From NCBI RefSeq assembly GCF_021533195.1, contig NZ_JAJNKB010000002.1:186001-250000 (forward strand): a stretch of DNA of 64,000 nucleotides, written 5' to 3'. Origin of the DNA: Portibacter marinus (GTDB lineage Bacteria > Bacteroidota > Bacteroidia > Chitinophagales > Saprospiraceae). Under the pieces are notes generated by a model. That model worked only from the letters and a program-made list of their open reading frames with translations, did not search any database and was not told the DNA's origin. Position numbers and translations under genes: made by a program. Positions 45,811 through 54,820 of the stretch are shown piece after piece (the stretch's first letter is position 1; the number at the start of each line of letters is the position of its first letter).

Positions 45811-47709
45811 ATGAAATATATGAAATTTACTAATCTATTCAACCTGTTTATTTTGCTATTCATAGGTCTGATCAGCTTTTCGTCTTGTAATAAAGACCTG
45901 ATAGACAACTTGAATAAAGAAAGAAAATTATTAATAAGATTGACTGATGCACCTGTAGATGCAGAGGAGGTCAATGTAGATATACAAGGTATTATCATCA
46001 AAACTGATGGTGGTCTTGATTCCGTTAGTTTGGATACCGAAGCCGGAGTTTACAATTTATTAGATTATCAGAATGGTGCAGATACACTTATAGGCAACGC
46101 CATCATCGATTTTATGGACATCAAGGAAATCAGATTGATCCTTGGAGAAAATAATTCCATTAAGATTAATGGGCTCGTATATCCGTTAAAGGTACCTAGT
46201 GGATCTGAGAGTGGCTTAAAAATTAAAGTTGATGTTGATGTATCTGACGATGAAATAGTGGAGATACTAATTGATTTTGATGCATCTCAATCTGTAGTAG
46301 ATCTTGGTAACGGAAACTACATTCTGAAACCGGTGATCAGTGTTGCAGAAATTATCGAAGACGGAGAGGTTACCTTTGATGAAAATTCTGAAGAAAGTGA
46401 AGTAGACTGTGTAAGAGGAAAAGGTTACTGGAAAACTCATTCTGAATATGGTCCGGCACCGTTGGATTCAGCGTGGCTGGCTTTACCAGATTCTTCTGAT
46501 ACTGAATTATTTACCTCGGAATTGACATATTTGTCTATCCTTGAAGCATCTGCTGGAGGAGATGTTTACTTGAAATTGGCACAGCAATACATCATTGCAG
46601 AACTAAATGTGCTTGCGGGAGTAGATGCTGGCGACGAAGTGCTGACCATTTGGCAAACAGCTCAAGCATTATTGGAAACCAATGCTGATACTCAAATCAT
46701 TCCTGAGGCGGATGAAGAAAGTGCGAAGGAATTAACAGAGGCGCTTGCTGAATTCAACGAAGGTGAGGGGGACGTAGCTTCTTGTGATGATGACGAGGAG
46801 GAAGAGGAAGAAGAAGAAGAGGAAGAGGAAGAAGTGGAAGATGATTTGGAAATTAGCGATGTGGATTGTGTAAGAGGAAAAGGTTACTGGAAAACACACT
46901 CAGAATTTGGACCAGCTCCTTTAGATTCTGCATGGTTACTTTTACCGGATTCTTCTAGAACTACATTATTCGAATCTGAGTTGAAATATATTACCATACT
47001 TGAAGTTCCAACCGGTAATAATCCTTACCTGAAGTTAGCAGAGCAATATATCATTGCTGAATTAAATGTTATCGCAGGTGCTGATGCCAATGCTGATGTA
47101 TCTGCGGCTTGGGAGGAGGCTGGCGCTTTATTGGAAGCCAATATTGTAGAGCAAACCATTCCTGACGCTGATGAGTCAAGGGCGAAAGAACTGAGAGAAA
47201 TTTTGTCTGAGTTTAATGATGGTGATTTAGATGTTGCCTCTTGCGATGATGAAGAAGAGGAAGAAGAAGAGGAGGAAGAAGAAGAGGAAGAGGAAGAAGA
47301 AGAGGAGGAAGAACAAGGACCTTGTGTTAGGCAAAAAGGATACTGGAAAACTCATTCAGACTTAGGTCCTGCTCCATTAGATGAAGCATGGTTAGAGCTT
47401 GAAGATGGTGCGAACACTGACTTCTTGGGTACTGAAAAATCATACATGTACTTCCTGGAAATCAATACAGGTAACAATGCTTATCTTAAGTTGGCTCAAC
47501 AGTACATTATTGCAGAATTAAACCAATTTGCAGGTGCAGAAATGAATGGTGACACGCAAGAATCGTGGGAAGCTGCAAAAGAATTATTGGAGAAATATCA
47601 AGATGATCTTGAAATAGCGGAGGAAGATGAAAAAGACGCTAAAGATCTCGAAAAGGATTTAAAGAAATTTAATTCTGGAGAGGCTGGAGTAGAATCTTGT
47701 GATGAATAA
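45811..47709 (+). CDS. DUF4382 lipoprotein with three Cys-bounded GYWKTHS modules and poly-Glu linkers
   Basis: The 632-residue lipoprotein has lipobox ISFSSC and a DUF4382 domain (about 38-185; LLIRLTDAPVDAEEV, VEILIDFDAS). Three modules follow at residues 200-325, 353-478 and 505-630. Each is exactly 126 residues, starting with Cys in CVRxKGYWKTHS and ending with Cys in (A/E)SCD. Shared features are GPAPLD(S/E)AWL, YLKLAQQYIIAELN and a final helical DE-rich segment. The linkers contain 13 (329-341) and 21 (481-501) consecutive Glu. Similar Cys...GYWK(N/T)H modules occur in secreted bacterial proteins, with unknown function. Anchoring at the cell surface is likely; cation binding or adhesion is inference. 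It lies downstream of feoB. Confidence 0.85.
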   Translation: MKYMKFTNLFNLFILLFIGLISFSSCNKDLIDNLNKERKLLIRLTDAPVDAEEVNVDIQGIIIKTDGGLDSVSLDTEAGVYNLLDYQNGADTLIGNAIIDFMDIKEIRLILGENNSIKINGLVYPLKVPSGSESGLKIKVDVDVSDDEIVEILIDFDASQSVVDLGNGNYILKPVISVAEIIEDGEVTFDENSEESEVDCVRGKGYWKTHSEYGPAPLDSAWLALPDSSDTELFTSELTYLSILEASAGGDVYLKLAQQYIIAELNVLAGVDAGDEVLTIWQTAQALLETNADTQIIPEADEESAKELTEALAEFNEGEGDVASCDDDEEEEEEEEEEEEEVEDDLEISDVDCVRGKGYWKTHSEFGPAPLDSAWLLLPDSSRTTLFESELKYITILEVPTGNNPYLKLAEQYIIAELNVIAGADANADVSAAWEEAGALLEANIVEQTIPDADESRAKELREILSEFNDGDLDVASCDDEEEEEEEEEEEEEEEEEEEEEQGPCVRQKGYWKTHSDLGPAPLDEAWLELEDGANTDFLGTEKSYMYFLEINTGNNAYLKLAQQYIIAELNQFAGAEMNGDTQESWEAAKELLEKYQDDLEIAEEDEKDAKDLEKDLKKFNSGEAGVESCDE

Positions 47710-47760
47710 ACACAAGATTAATCTGCGAATGATATAATACCTAGTTATCTATGTATTGGG

Positions 47761-47798
47761 GGTGAAATTCTTTTTGAGAGTTTCACCTCATTTTTTTT
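47761..47798 (+). terminator. Predicted terminator after the poly-Glu lipoprotein gene
   Basis: GGTGAAA (47761-47767) pairs with TTTCACC (47781-47787), followed after TCA by eight T residues. The T-run overlaps the 3' end of the convergent hydrolase gene. Confidence 0.65.
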
Positions 47799-48624
47799 GG
47801 TTGAGTCTGTTTTCACACCATGCCAAAATATTCTTCATGACCTCCTCCTTTTCAGGCTCATTCAACAGTTCGTGGTATAATCCTTCATAGTGTGTTTTTG
47901 TCTTATCGACAGAGCTTATGTCCTCGAAAAACTGTTCCGAAGCATTCGGATAGACCACTCTGTCAGCCAGAGAATAATTCAAATAAACATTCTGAGTAAT
48001 CAGATGGGCATTTTTTCTAAGCCATTGGCCAGATTTATCAAACTCATCTGCAAATCCAGGTCTTGTTCCACCTCTGTAAACCAGTGGATCTTCATCATAT
48101 TTTCGACGCTCTTCAGGATCTCTACTAATATGCTCAATACCAAGCTTGGTGGTCTGCATCTTTGGAGCAATTTTGGCAAGTCTTCTAACTGTCCAAACTA
48201 ATATTCCAGGTTGATTGGATACAATATCCAGCGCCGGATTACTAAAAATGATATGATCAATGTTGCTCAATTTCTTTTTTGCGGCAGCAATCCCTGTTAC
48301 GACACCTCCCATGCTGTGCGCAAGTATAAAAAGTGGAATGGAGGAATAGTCTCTAACAAGGTCGAAAGCAGACTTTTCAAGTTCGTGTACATACAGATCA
48401 AAGTTACTGACGTAGCCACTTAGCCCTCCTGATCTTCCATGCCCTGAAAAATCAAATGACCTGACAGTAAACCCTGCATCATTAAAAAATTTAGCTACAT
48501 GCTCATACCTGTGACTATGCTCAGCATAGCCATGAACGATGAGGATTCCACCTCTTGGATTTTCGATCTCCCAATCAATGGTATGAATCCTGGTGCCGTG
48601 AATTTTATTTTCGTAAACTTTCAT
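47788..48624 (-). CDS. Alpha/beta hydrolase, monoacylglycerol-lipase/lysophospholipase-like
   Basis: The 278-residue serine hydrolase has the oxyanion HG motif (ILIVHGYAEHSHRY), FSGHGRSGG, the nucleophile elbow LAHSMGG and a C-terminal His in YHELLNEPEK. This pattern is typical of monoglyceride lipase-like proteins (Hydrolase_4). It lacks a signal peptide, so it acts in the cytoplasm, possibly on monoacylglycerols or lysophospholipids. It is monocistronic. Confidence 0.88.
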   Translation of the reverse strand: MKVYENKIHGTRIHTIDWEIENPRGGILIVHGYAEHSHRYEHVAKFFNDAGFTVRSFDFSGHGRSGGLSGYVSNFDLYVHELEKSAFDLVRDYSSIPLFILAHSMGGVVTGIAAAKKKLSNIDHIIFSNPALDIVSNQPGILVWTVRRLAKIAPKMQTTKLGIEHISRDPEERRKYDEDPLVYRGGTRPGFADEFDKSGQWLRKNAHLITQNVYLNYSLADRVVYPNASEQFFEDISSVDKTKTHYEGLYHELLNEPEKEEVMKNILAWCENRLNQKK

Positions 48625-48739
48625 CTCAAAACTTGTTATAGTCTTTAGGTGGTTTTAAATTACTCTGTTGTTAATATTCTGCAAAAGAACATATTAATGA
48701 AAAATATTCTCGATCCAGAACACTAAGTTAGTTTAACAA

Positions 48740-49807
48740 TTGAAAAACCTAATAATTATATTATTTGTTCTGACGAGCTGCCAACCTGAATATCAGGCGG
48801 TCACCCTGGAAAAACTTACAGGAATATGGATGGCCGGTAGTCTTCAACTAGACATGGATTATTATGTGCCATTTAATCAGGTGATGCAAATCAACACCTC
48901 GAGTGAAATTCAATATGCTCAAGGATCAGAAACCGATACATTTCAGTCTTTGATTTTAGATCCGGATTCTATTTTTTTTCCTTACCAAAAGTATGATCGT
49001 AAAGAGGTGTCAATGATTGATGACCAACTTAAAATGGGTTATTTATATCCGAGAATTTTCAAACGCGCAAGAAATGCTCCTTTAAAAATGGAGGATGCAG
49101 TAATCAGGAGTCGGTTAATGCAAGGAAACTGGAAAAGCAATCGGGAGATACTTGATTTCAAACAAACAACGTTATTCGAAGCAGATTTGAATTCTAATGT
49201 GAAGACCAGTTACTGTTGGCAAGTATACCGTGTAAAGGATCTTGTCTTTCTCAAAACGAAGGATGATTTTAAAGGTTGTGAAGAACCATTCAGTGAAGTG
49301 GCCCAAATCATTAAAGTGACAGAGGATAGTCTGGTGCTCGAGAAATGGAGTGGTCATTCTTTCAAAACCTTAGCTTATGAATTGACTAAAGCAAGTGTAG
49401 AAAACGTGCCAATGTCCTCCTTCAGGCTTTGTAATCCTTATTTATATGAAAACAGCTGGAGTTCCTGGTACTTTTTTAAATATTCTGGATTTGAAGGAGG
49501 GCTTTATGAATTGACAAAGATTTTTAATGATAAGTATCAAAAAGTGACCGGAGATAATATAGATGGACACATTAGAGCTCAATTCATCATCAATTGTGAG
49601 GGTCAAATGGGGCAGTTGCAATTACTTGAAATGAATGAAAGTTATGAATTGTCAAAGCTCCATCCTGATATTAGCAGTCAAATAGAAGAAATATTAACAC
49701 ATGCTGGACCATGGGTTGCAGGGGAGCGAAGAGGACAAATCCTCGATACGTATAAGTTTTTAATTTTCAGAATCAAAAATGGCGAGATCGATGAAATTTA
49801 TCCGTAG
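48740..49807 (+). CDS. Lipoprotein with TonB-C-like C-terminal domain, unknown
   Basis: The 355-residue product starts at a TTG (48740) that gives a short lipoprotein signal (LIIILFVLTSC). The body (about 25-225) is a beta-rich domain of unknown type. The last 100 residues resemble the TonB C-terminal fold: EGGLYELTKIFNDKY, GHIRAQFIINCEGQMGQLQLLEM, then a helix and RGQILDTYKFLIFRIKNGEI. That similarity is by eye. It overlaps the TPR lipoprotein gene. Confidence 0.6.
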   Translation: MKNLIIILFVLTSCQPEYQAVTLEKLTGIWMAGSLQLDMDYYVPFNQVMQINTSSEIQYAQGSETDTFQSLILDPDSIFFPYQKYDRKEVSMIDDQLKMGYLYPRIFKRARNAPLKMEDAVIRSRLMQGNWKSNREILDFKQTTLFEADLNSNVKTSYCWQVYRVKDLVFLKTKDDFKGCEEPFSEVAQIIKVTEDSLVLEKWSGHSFKTLAYELTKASVENVPMSSFRLCNPYLYENSWSSWYFFKYSGFEGGLYELTKIFNDKYQKVTGDNIDGHIRAQFIINCEGQMGQLQLLEMNESYELSKLHPDISSQIEEILTHAGPWVAGERRGQILDTYKFLIFRIKNGEIDEIYP

Positions 49808-50618
49808 CCTTTTTGTAATATATATTTTATCCTCTTGCCAGCAGGTACCTCTGGAATATCGTTTGCAATATTTCTATACTTCGGAGGAACGATTGGATAT
49901 GGAAGCACGCATTTCAGATGAAATTAAGAAAATGTACGAAGGTAGCCTTTTACGACAATCTAAGTTAGATACCTTACTTGCCCTCAATCCTGAAAAAGAA
50001 GAATATTATAGAAGAAAATCTTTCAAATTTTCTCAGACGGGAAATTTTCATCAGGGTTATCCCTTGATGGAAAAAGCGATACAATTAGACCCTGCTAACG
50101 CACTTTATTACACCAGTTGGCACATGTTATCCTTATATCGAAATTATGAGCAAGCACTTGAGGACTTGGAGTATTACGATGATATCACACAGGGAGTAAC
50201 CTACGTTTGGGGTGAAAATGTCCATTATCTTAAAGGATTGGCTTATAAACAGATGGGAATGTATGACCAGGCAGTAAGTGAATTTAATCATTGCATCTAC
50301 ATCGAAGGGATAAATACCTCTGAATATGTCTACGTCTATCGTGGTATTGCCAATTTAAGACATGAGTGCCTGGAAGATGCTGTTCATGACCTTCAAACGG
50401 CCATTGACATGTATTCTAATTGTACCATGGCTTACGTTTACCTGGGAGAAACCAAAATTCGTATGAGAGAATGGGAGGAAGCAAAATCTTATTTGTGGAA
50501 AGCTGAAGAATTGCTTTGCCGAGGTGTTAAGAAAACACATCCATACTTCGAAGTCTTTGATGAAGTACAGTTGTCCCAGGTTTATGATTTGCTGTCAATG
50601 GTGGATAAAGAATTATAG
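49791..50618 (+). CDS. TPR-repeat lipoprotein
   Basis: The lipoprotein (275 residues from the ATG at 49791) has signal MKFIRSLFVIYILSSC and about four TPR units from residue 65 on (YYRRKSFKFSQTGNFHQGYPLMEKAIQLDP, YKQMGMYDQAVSEFNHCI, RGIANLRHECLEDAVHDLQTAI, LGETKIRMREWEEAKSYLWKAE). An ATG at 49779 would add four residues. It likely serves as a protein-interaction scaffold facing the periplasm. It overlaps the previous gene by 17 nt and its 3' end overlaps the convergent synthase gene by 6 nt. Confidence 0.78.
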   Translation: MKFIRSLFVIYILSSCQQVPLEYRLQYFYTSEERLDMEARISDEIKKMYEGSLLRQSKLDTLLALNPEKEEYYRRKSFKFSQTGNFHQGYPLMEKAIQLDPANALYYTSWHMLSLYRNYEQALEDLEYYDDITQGVTYVWGENVHYLKGLAYKQMGMYDQAVSEFNHCIYIEGINTSEYVYVYRGIANLRHECLEDAVHDLQTAIDMYSNCTMAYVYLGETKIRMREWEEAKSYLWKAEELLCRGVKKTHPYFEVFDEVQLSQVYDLLSMVDKEL

Positions 50619-52232
50619 GTGCATTTTTTCCAGCAAAGCATTTTTCATGAAAACATTTTCATCTGCCAGGTCCATATGCATTTTGTAATGCACCGGAATG
50701 GTGGATTCTTTCAATAAACATCCTGCGGGAATATAGGGGTACAATTGGTCATAACGGGCTATTTTGTCAGGTGAAACTCTGGAATAGATAAAAGATCTAT
50801 TAATGGCATCAAGATTGTCAACGCCCGATGCCGCCATCAACTCAATAAAGCTATTGACCGTTTGTTTATGATATTCTGCAACTCTTTCTTTCTTATCTTT
50901 TACCACTAGTCCTTTTACCAAATGCGGTTCCTGAGTTGCTACTCCGGTGGGACAGGAATTTTTGTTACATTCCAGAGCCTGAATGCATCCCACTGCCATC
51001 ATCATCGCTCTTGCACTATAACACAAGTCTGCTCCTAATGCCAGAGAACGATAAATATCGAAGCCGCTGACGATTTTACCAGACGCAATGAGTGCAATGT
51101 CTTTTTTTAAGTCAAATCCTTCAAGAGCATTATAAGCGAAGGACAGACCATCTTTGTAAGGCATACCTACAGAATTACTAAACTCAACGGGAGCAGCACC
51201 TGTACCTCCTTCTCCTCCGTCAATACTGATGAAGTCAGGCTTAATGCCTGTTTTGACCATAGCCTTACAAATGCTCAAAAACTCTGATTTATGCCCAATG
51301 CAAAGCTTGAAACCAATGGGTTTGCCTCCAGAGAGATCTCTCAGCTTTTTAATAAACTCAAGTAACCCAATGGGTGTGCTAAATGCCGTATGGTATGGCG
51401 GAGAAAGCACCGCTTTTCCCGGCTCGATATTTCTTATTTCTGCGATTTCCTTTGTGGCTTTTGAAGCAGGAAGAATGCCTCCGTGTCCTGGTTTGGCACC
51501 TTGCGAAAGTTTAAGCTCCACCATTTTAACATTGTCAGCAGATGTTCTTTTCCTGTACAAGTCTGGATCAAAATGACCCTCATCATTTCTACACCCGAAG
51601 TAGCCTGTTCCGATTTGGTATATCAGGTCGCCACCAAAGGCATCGTGATAAGGACTGATACCACCTTCGCCGGTGTTATGCGCAAAGCCGCCAATGGCTG
51701 CCCCACCATTTAAGGCTTCAATGGCGTTACTTGACAAAGAGCCAAAACTCATGGCCGAAACATTGAAAATACTGGCCGGATATGGTTTCAGGCAGTCAGG
51801 ACCTCCTATTGTAACTCTTGGATTGTGATCTATTTTTTCATGGTTTAGGGCTGCAATCGAGTGATTCATCCACTCATAAGACTCATCGTATACATTGAGA
51901 AGGGTTCCAAAAGGAGAAGTCGATGTCTCATTCTTAGCCCTTGAATAGACTAAAGATCGATTGATCCTTGAGAAAGGTCGGCCGTCGTGATCAGGCTCTA
52001 TAAAGTACTGATATATTTTTGGACGAAACCACTCAAGTATATATCTGGACCTTCCTACCAAAGGAAAGTTTCGCATCAAGGCATGTTTGGTTTGAAGCAT
52101 ATCATAAACACCGAGAAGAATCAGTGGACCTATGCACAGAAAGGCATAATAAAAATGTTCATTTACAAGTACAGCTAATACAATAACCAGTATAGTTAAA
52201 GTGACTGAAGTCCATATAAAAATTTGTCGCAT
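50613..52232 (-). CDS. Membrane-anchored FMN-binding glutamate-synthase-family protein
   Basis: The 539-residue protein has two N-terminal membrane helices (about 3-45), then the glutamate synthase alpha/beta barrel. It shows FMN-site segments SAMSFGSLSSNAIEALN and ISIDGGEGGTGAAP and the Cys triad CIQALECNKNSCPTGVATQ, which in GltB ligates a 3Fe-4S cluster. It lacks the N-terminal amidotransferase and C-terminal beta-helix domains, so it cannot be a full glutamate synthase; the true substrate is unclear. ATG at 52232 is preferred over the TTG at 52253. Confidence 0.88.
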   Translation of the reverse strand: MRQIFIWTSVTLTILVIVLAVLVNEHFYYAFLCIGPLILLGVYDMLQTKHALMRNFPLVGRSRYILEWFRPKIYQYFIEPDHDGRPFSRINRSLVYSRAKNETSTSPFGTLLNVYDESYEWMNHSIAALNHEKIDHNPRVTIGGPDCLKPYPASIFNVSAMSFGSLSSNAIEALNGGAAIGGFAHNTGEGGISPYHDAFGGDLIYQIGTGYFGCRNDEGHFDPDLYRKRTSADNVKMVELKLSQGAKPGHGGILPASKATKEIAEIRNIEPGKAVLSPPYHTAFSTPIGLLEFIKKLRDLSGGKPIGFKLCIGHKSEFLSICKAMVKTGIKPDFISIDGGEGGTGAAPVEFSNSVGMPYKDGLSFAYNALEGFDLKKDIALIASGKIVSGFDIYRSLALGADLCYSARAMMMAVGCIQALECNKNSCPTGVATQEPHLVKGLVVKDKKERVAEYHKQTVNSFIELMAASGVDNLDAINRSFIYSRVSPDKIARYDQLYPYIPAGCLLKESTIPVHYKMHMDLADENVFMKNALLEKMHL

Positions 52233-52441
52233 ACCATTATTAAATTGACACAACGAAAGGTAATTCTATCTTTTGAAAAACAAAGTGAGTTCCTACTCAT
52301 AATTCTTGTTTAAAGTGCCTGAAACTTCGATCCATTTTGGATCCTTCATGGATTTTTGATGTTTTTTTTCATCATTATAAGCTATCTCTGTCGAAGATCT
52401 TAAGAAGTTTTTAACTACTTGGAGATAACACGAACATAAAC

Positions 52442-52472
52442 TTGCTACGTTAGTAGAAAAAACGTAATTTTG
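52442..52472 (+). promoter_or_regulatory. Predicted promoter of the bamD-rpoZ-coaBC operon
   Basis: TTG (52442-52444) and TAATTTTG (52465-52472, exact TAnnTTTG) are separated by 20 nt, the spacing expected for the Bacteroidota -33/-7 pair. The bamD ATG is only 7 nt further, which implies a very short leader. Confidence 0.55.
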
Positions 52473-52479
52473 TGCCCGC

Positions 52480-53289
52480 ATGAGTAAATCCGTACATTTT
52501 CTATTCACCATCTTATTGTGTATTCTTGCTTTTACGTCTTGTAAAACAGAATTTGAGAAGATCAGGACCAGTAATGATCCACCTGTCATCTTAAAGGAAG
52601 CCAACAAGTTATACAAGCAAGGACAATATCTTAAAGCTCAATCTCTTTACGACATTATTATCCCTTTTTATCGGGGGAGACAAGAGGCTGATGATATTTT
52701 TTACAATTATGCACAAACTCACTATGAGCTGGGGGATTATATTTTGGCTGCACATTATTTTGATAGCTACGCTAAAACGTTCGGAAACTCACCTCGAAGA
52801 GAAGAAGCTAGTTTCATGGCAGCCTATTCGAATTATCTTTTGTCTCCATCTTTTAGACTCGATCAAACTTATACAGAGAAAGCCATCGCTGAATTGCAAC
52901 TTTTCGTAAATAATTTTCCGATGAGTGAAAAAGTGGGAGAAAGCAATGAAATGATTGAAGAGTTGCGAGCTAAATTGGAAATCAAAGCTTTTGAACAGGG
53001 CAAGCTATATTTTAGAATTAGGGAATACCAATCCGCAATTACCTCGTTTAAGAACGTTTTGCTGGATTACCCTGATACCGATAATTATCAGGAAATTTAT
53101 TATTACATTATCAAGTCGGCATACTTATTGGCCGCCAATAGTGTATATGACAAGAAGAAAGAACGTTTCGAAGAAACTTTAAAGTACTATAATCAGTTTA
53201 AGAAAAGGTATCCGAAAAGTAAGTACCTCAAGGAACTTAGGAGTGATATCGAAAATGCTAACGAACAGATAAAATCTTTATCAGTATGA
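52480..53289 (+). CDS. bamD: Outer membrane protein assembly factor BamD
   Basis: The 269-residue lipoprotein has lipobox AFTSC (Cys21) and five TPR-like repeats (AQSLYDIIIPFYRG, HYELGDYILAAHYFDSYAKTFG, KLYFRIREYQSAITSFKNVLLDYPDT) characteristic of BamD. It works with BamA to insert beta-barrels into the outer membrane. The N-terminal KTEFEKIRTSNDPPVILKEAN is the usual Bacteroidota form. It overlaps rpoZ by 4 nt. Confidence 0.92.
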   Translation: MSKSVHFLFTILLCILAFTSCKTEFEKIRTSNDPPVILKEANKLYKQGQYLKAQSLYDIIIPFYRGRQEADDIFYNYAQTHYELGDYILAAHYFDSYAKTFGNSPRREEASFMAAYSNYLLSPSFRLDQTYTEKAIAELQLFVNNFPMSEKVGESNEMIEELRAKLEIKAFEQGKLYFRIREYQSAITSFKNVLLDYPDTDNYQEIYYYIIKSAYLLAANSVYDKKKERFEETLKYYNQFKKRYPKSKYLKELRSDIENANEQIKSLSV

Positions 53290-53630
53290 ATGATTTAAAA
53301 ACACAGGTTCAAGGAATAGATCCTAATCTTCAAGGAAAAGATATGGAGAAATTTGTCTCAAAAACTCAGAATGTTTATGAGACGCTAGAAATCATTTCTA
53401 AGAGAGCTAATCAACTTGCGGGTGATCTTAAAGAAGAACTTCATCAGAAGTTGGAGGAATTTGCAGTGACCACAGATGCCATAGAGGAAGTGCATGAGAA
53501 TAAGGAGCAGATCGAAATCTCTAAGTTTTATGAGAGGCTGCCAAACCCTGCCGTCATCGCAACATATGAATACCTAAACGGAGAACTTAAAGCAGAATAC
53601 AAACAGCGCGAGCGAAACAATAATGAATGA
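53286..53630 (+). CDS. rpoZ: RNA polymerase omega subunit, Bacteroidota type
   Basis: The 114-residue protein holds the Bacteroidota omega pattern: NVYETLEIISKRANQLAGDLKEELHQKLEEF and a C-terminal FYERLPNPAVIATYEYLNGEL. Location between bamD and coaBC is the usual order in this phylum. It stabilises the beta' subunit. Overlaps of 4 nt on both sides suggest coupled translation. Confidence 0.9.
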   Translation: MNDLKTQVQGIDPNLQGKDMEKFVSKTQNVYETLEIISKRANQLAGDLKEELHQKLEEFAVTTDAIEEVHENKEQIEISKFYERLPNPAVIATYEYLNGELKAEYKQRERNNNE

Positions 53631-54820
53631 ATGTCTTAATAGGCATTACAGGGAGTATTGCGGCTTACAAATCCGCGATACTCGCCAGGCTTTTCATTAA
53701 AAAAGGTCATCAGGTAAAGGTCATAATGACTGAATCTGCGCAGTCTTTTATATCCCCTTTGACCTTATCCACACTTTCAAAGAACAAGGTAGAAACTGAC
53801 TTATTCCATGAAGGAACATGGAGTAATCATGTAGAACTCGGATTATGGGCTGACCTATTTATCGTTGCCCCGGCGACGGCAACCTCCATTTCGAAGATGG
53901 CTCATGGTCTCGCGGATAACATGTTGGTGGCCACATACCTATCTGCCAAATGCCCAGTGTATATCGCTCCAGCAATGGATCTGGATATGTGGAAACACCC
54001 ATCCACCCTACATAATTTGGATTTACTAAGAAGTTATGGAAATAAAATTATTCCCGTAGAGCATGGAGAGCTGGCCTCTGGTCTGGTGGGTGATGGAAGA
54101 ATGGCTGAGCCTGAGCATATCATTGATTTTTTAGATGACGACTTACACATTGTATCGGATCTGCTTTCAATGAAGATTTTAGTCACTGCCGGGCCAACTT
54201 ATGAGGACCTGGATCCGGTAAGATTTTTAGGCAACAACTCAACCGGCAGAATGGGAGTCGAAATTGCAGATGTGGCGGCTGAGAGAGGAGCTCAAGTTAT
54301 TTTAGTTCAAGGCCCAGGTCTGATTAAGGCTAAATCTTCGAACGTAAAAACAATTAAAGTACGGACAGCAGCCGAGATGTACGAGGAATGCATAAAACAT
54401 TTCAATGATTGTGATGCCGCAATACTAGCCGCTGCGGTGGCAGATTACACACCAAAAGAGAAGTCAGAAATTAAAATCAAGAAAAAGGAGGATGACCTCA
54501 AGATTGAATTACAAAGAACCAGAGATATTGCTGCAGCATTAGGAGAAAGTAAAAAACCAAACCAACGTCTTGTAGGGTTTGCCTTGGAGACCAACAACGC
54601 TATGGAGAATGCAAAGCGAAAGTTGATCAAGAAGAATCTGGATTTTATTGTTTTGAATTCACTGGAAGATGAAGGGGCTGGTTTTGAGCATCATACCAAT
54701 AAGGTCAGTTTTGTATTTTCAGATAAGCATACTAAAAAGTTTGACCTGAAATCAAAGAAAAAAGTGGCCGCAGATATAATAGATCAGTTGAAGGATTTGT
54801 TTAAAGAAGGTAATCGATGA
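53627..54820 (+). CDS. coaBC: Bifunctional phosphopantothenoylcysteine decarboxylase/synthase
   Basis: The 397-residue protein makes 4'-phosphopantetheine in CoA synthesis. The N-terminal CoaC flavoprotein half has GITGSIAAYKSA, the catalytic His in WSNHVELG, and APAMDLDMW. The CoaB half (about 185-397) has TAGPTYEDLDPVRFLGNNSTGRMG and KKKEDDL. It overlaps both neighbours by 4 nt. Confidence 0.95.
   Translation: MNVLIGITGSIAAYKSAILARLFIKKGHQVKVIMTESAQSFISPLTLSTLSKNKVETDLFHEGTWSNHVELGLWADLFIVAPATATSISKMAHGLADNMLVATYLSAKCPVYIAPAMDLDMWKHPSTLHNLDLLRSYGNKIIPVEHGELASGLVGDGRMAEPEHIIDFLDDDLHIVSDLLSMKILVTAGPTYEDLDPVRFLGNNSTGRMGVEIADVAAERGAQVILVQGPGLIKAKSSNVKTIKVRTAAEMYEECIKHFNDCDAAILAAAVADYTPKEKSEIKIKKKEDDLKIELQRTRDIAAALGESKKPNQRLVGFALETNNAMENAKRKLIKKNLDFIVLNSLEDEGAGFEHHTNKVSFVFSDKHTKKFDLKSKKKVAADIIDQLKDLFKEGNR

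Noticed and set aside
46795-47313. Poly-Glu tracts as sequencing or frameshift error
   Set aside because: GAA and GAG codons are mixed, the frame is kept through both tracts, and the modules on each side stay in register with equal length.
52293-52616. Minus-strand 107-codon ORF upstream of bamD
   Set aside because: It runs antisense over the bamD start and promoter, and its translation has no family signal.
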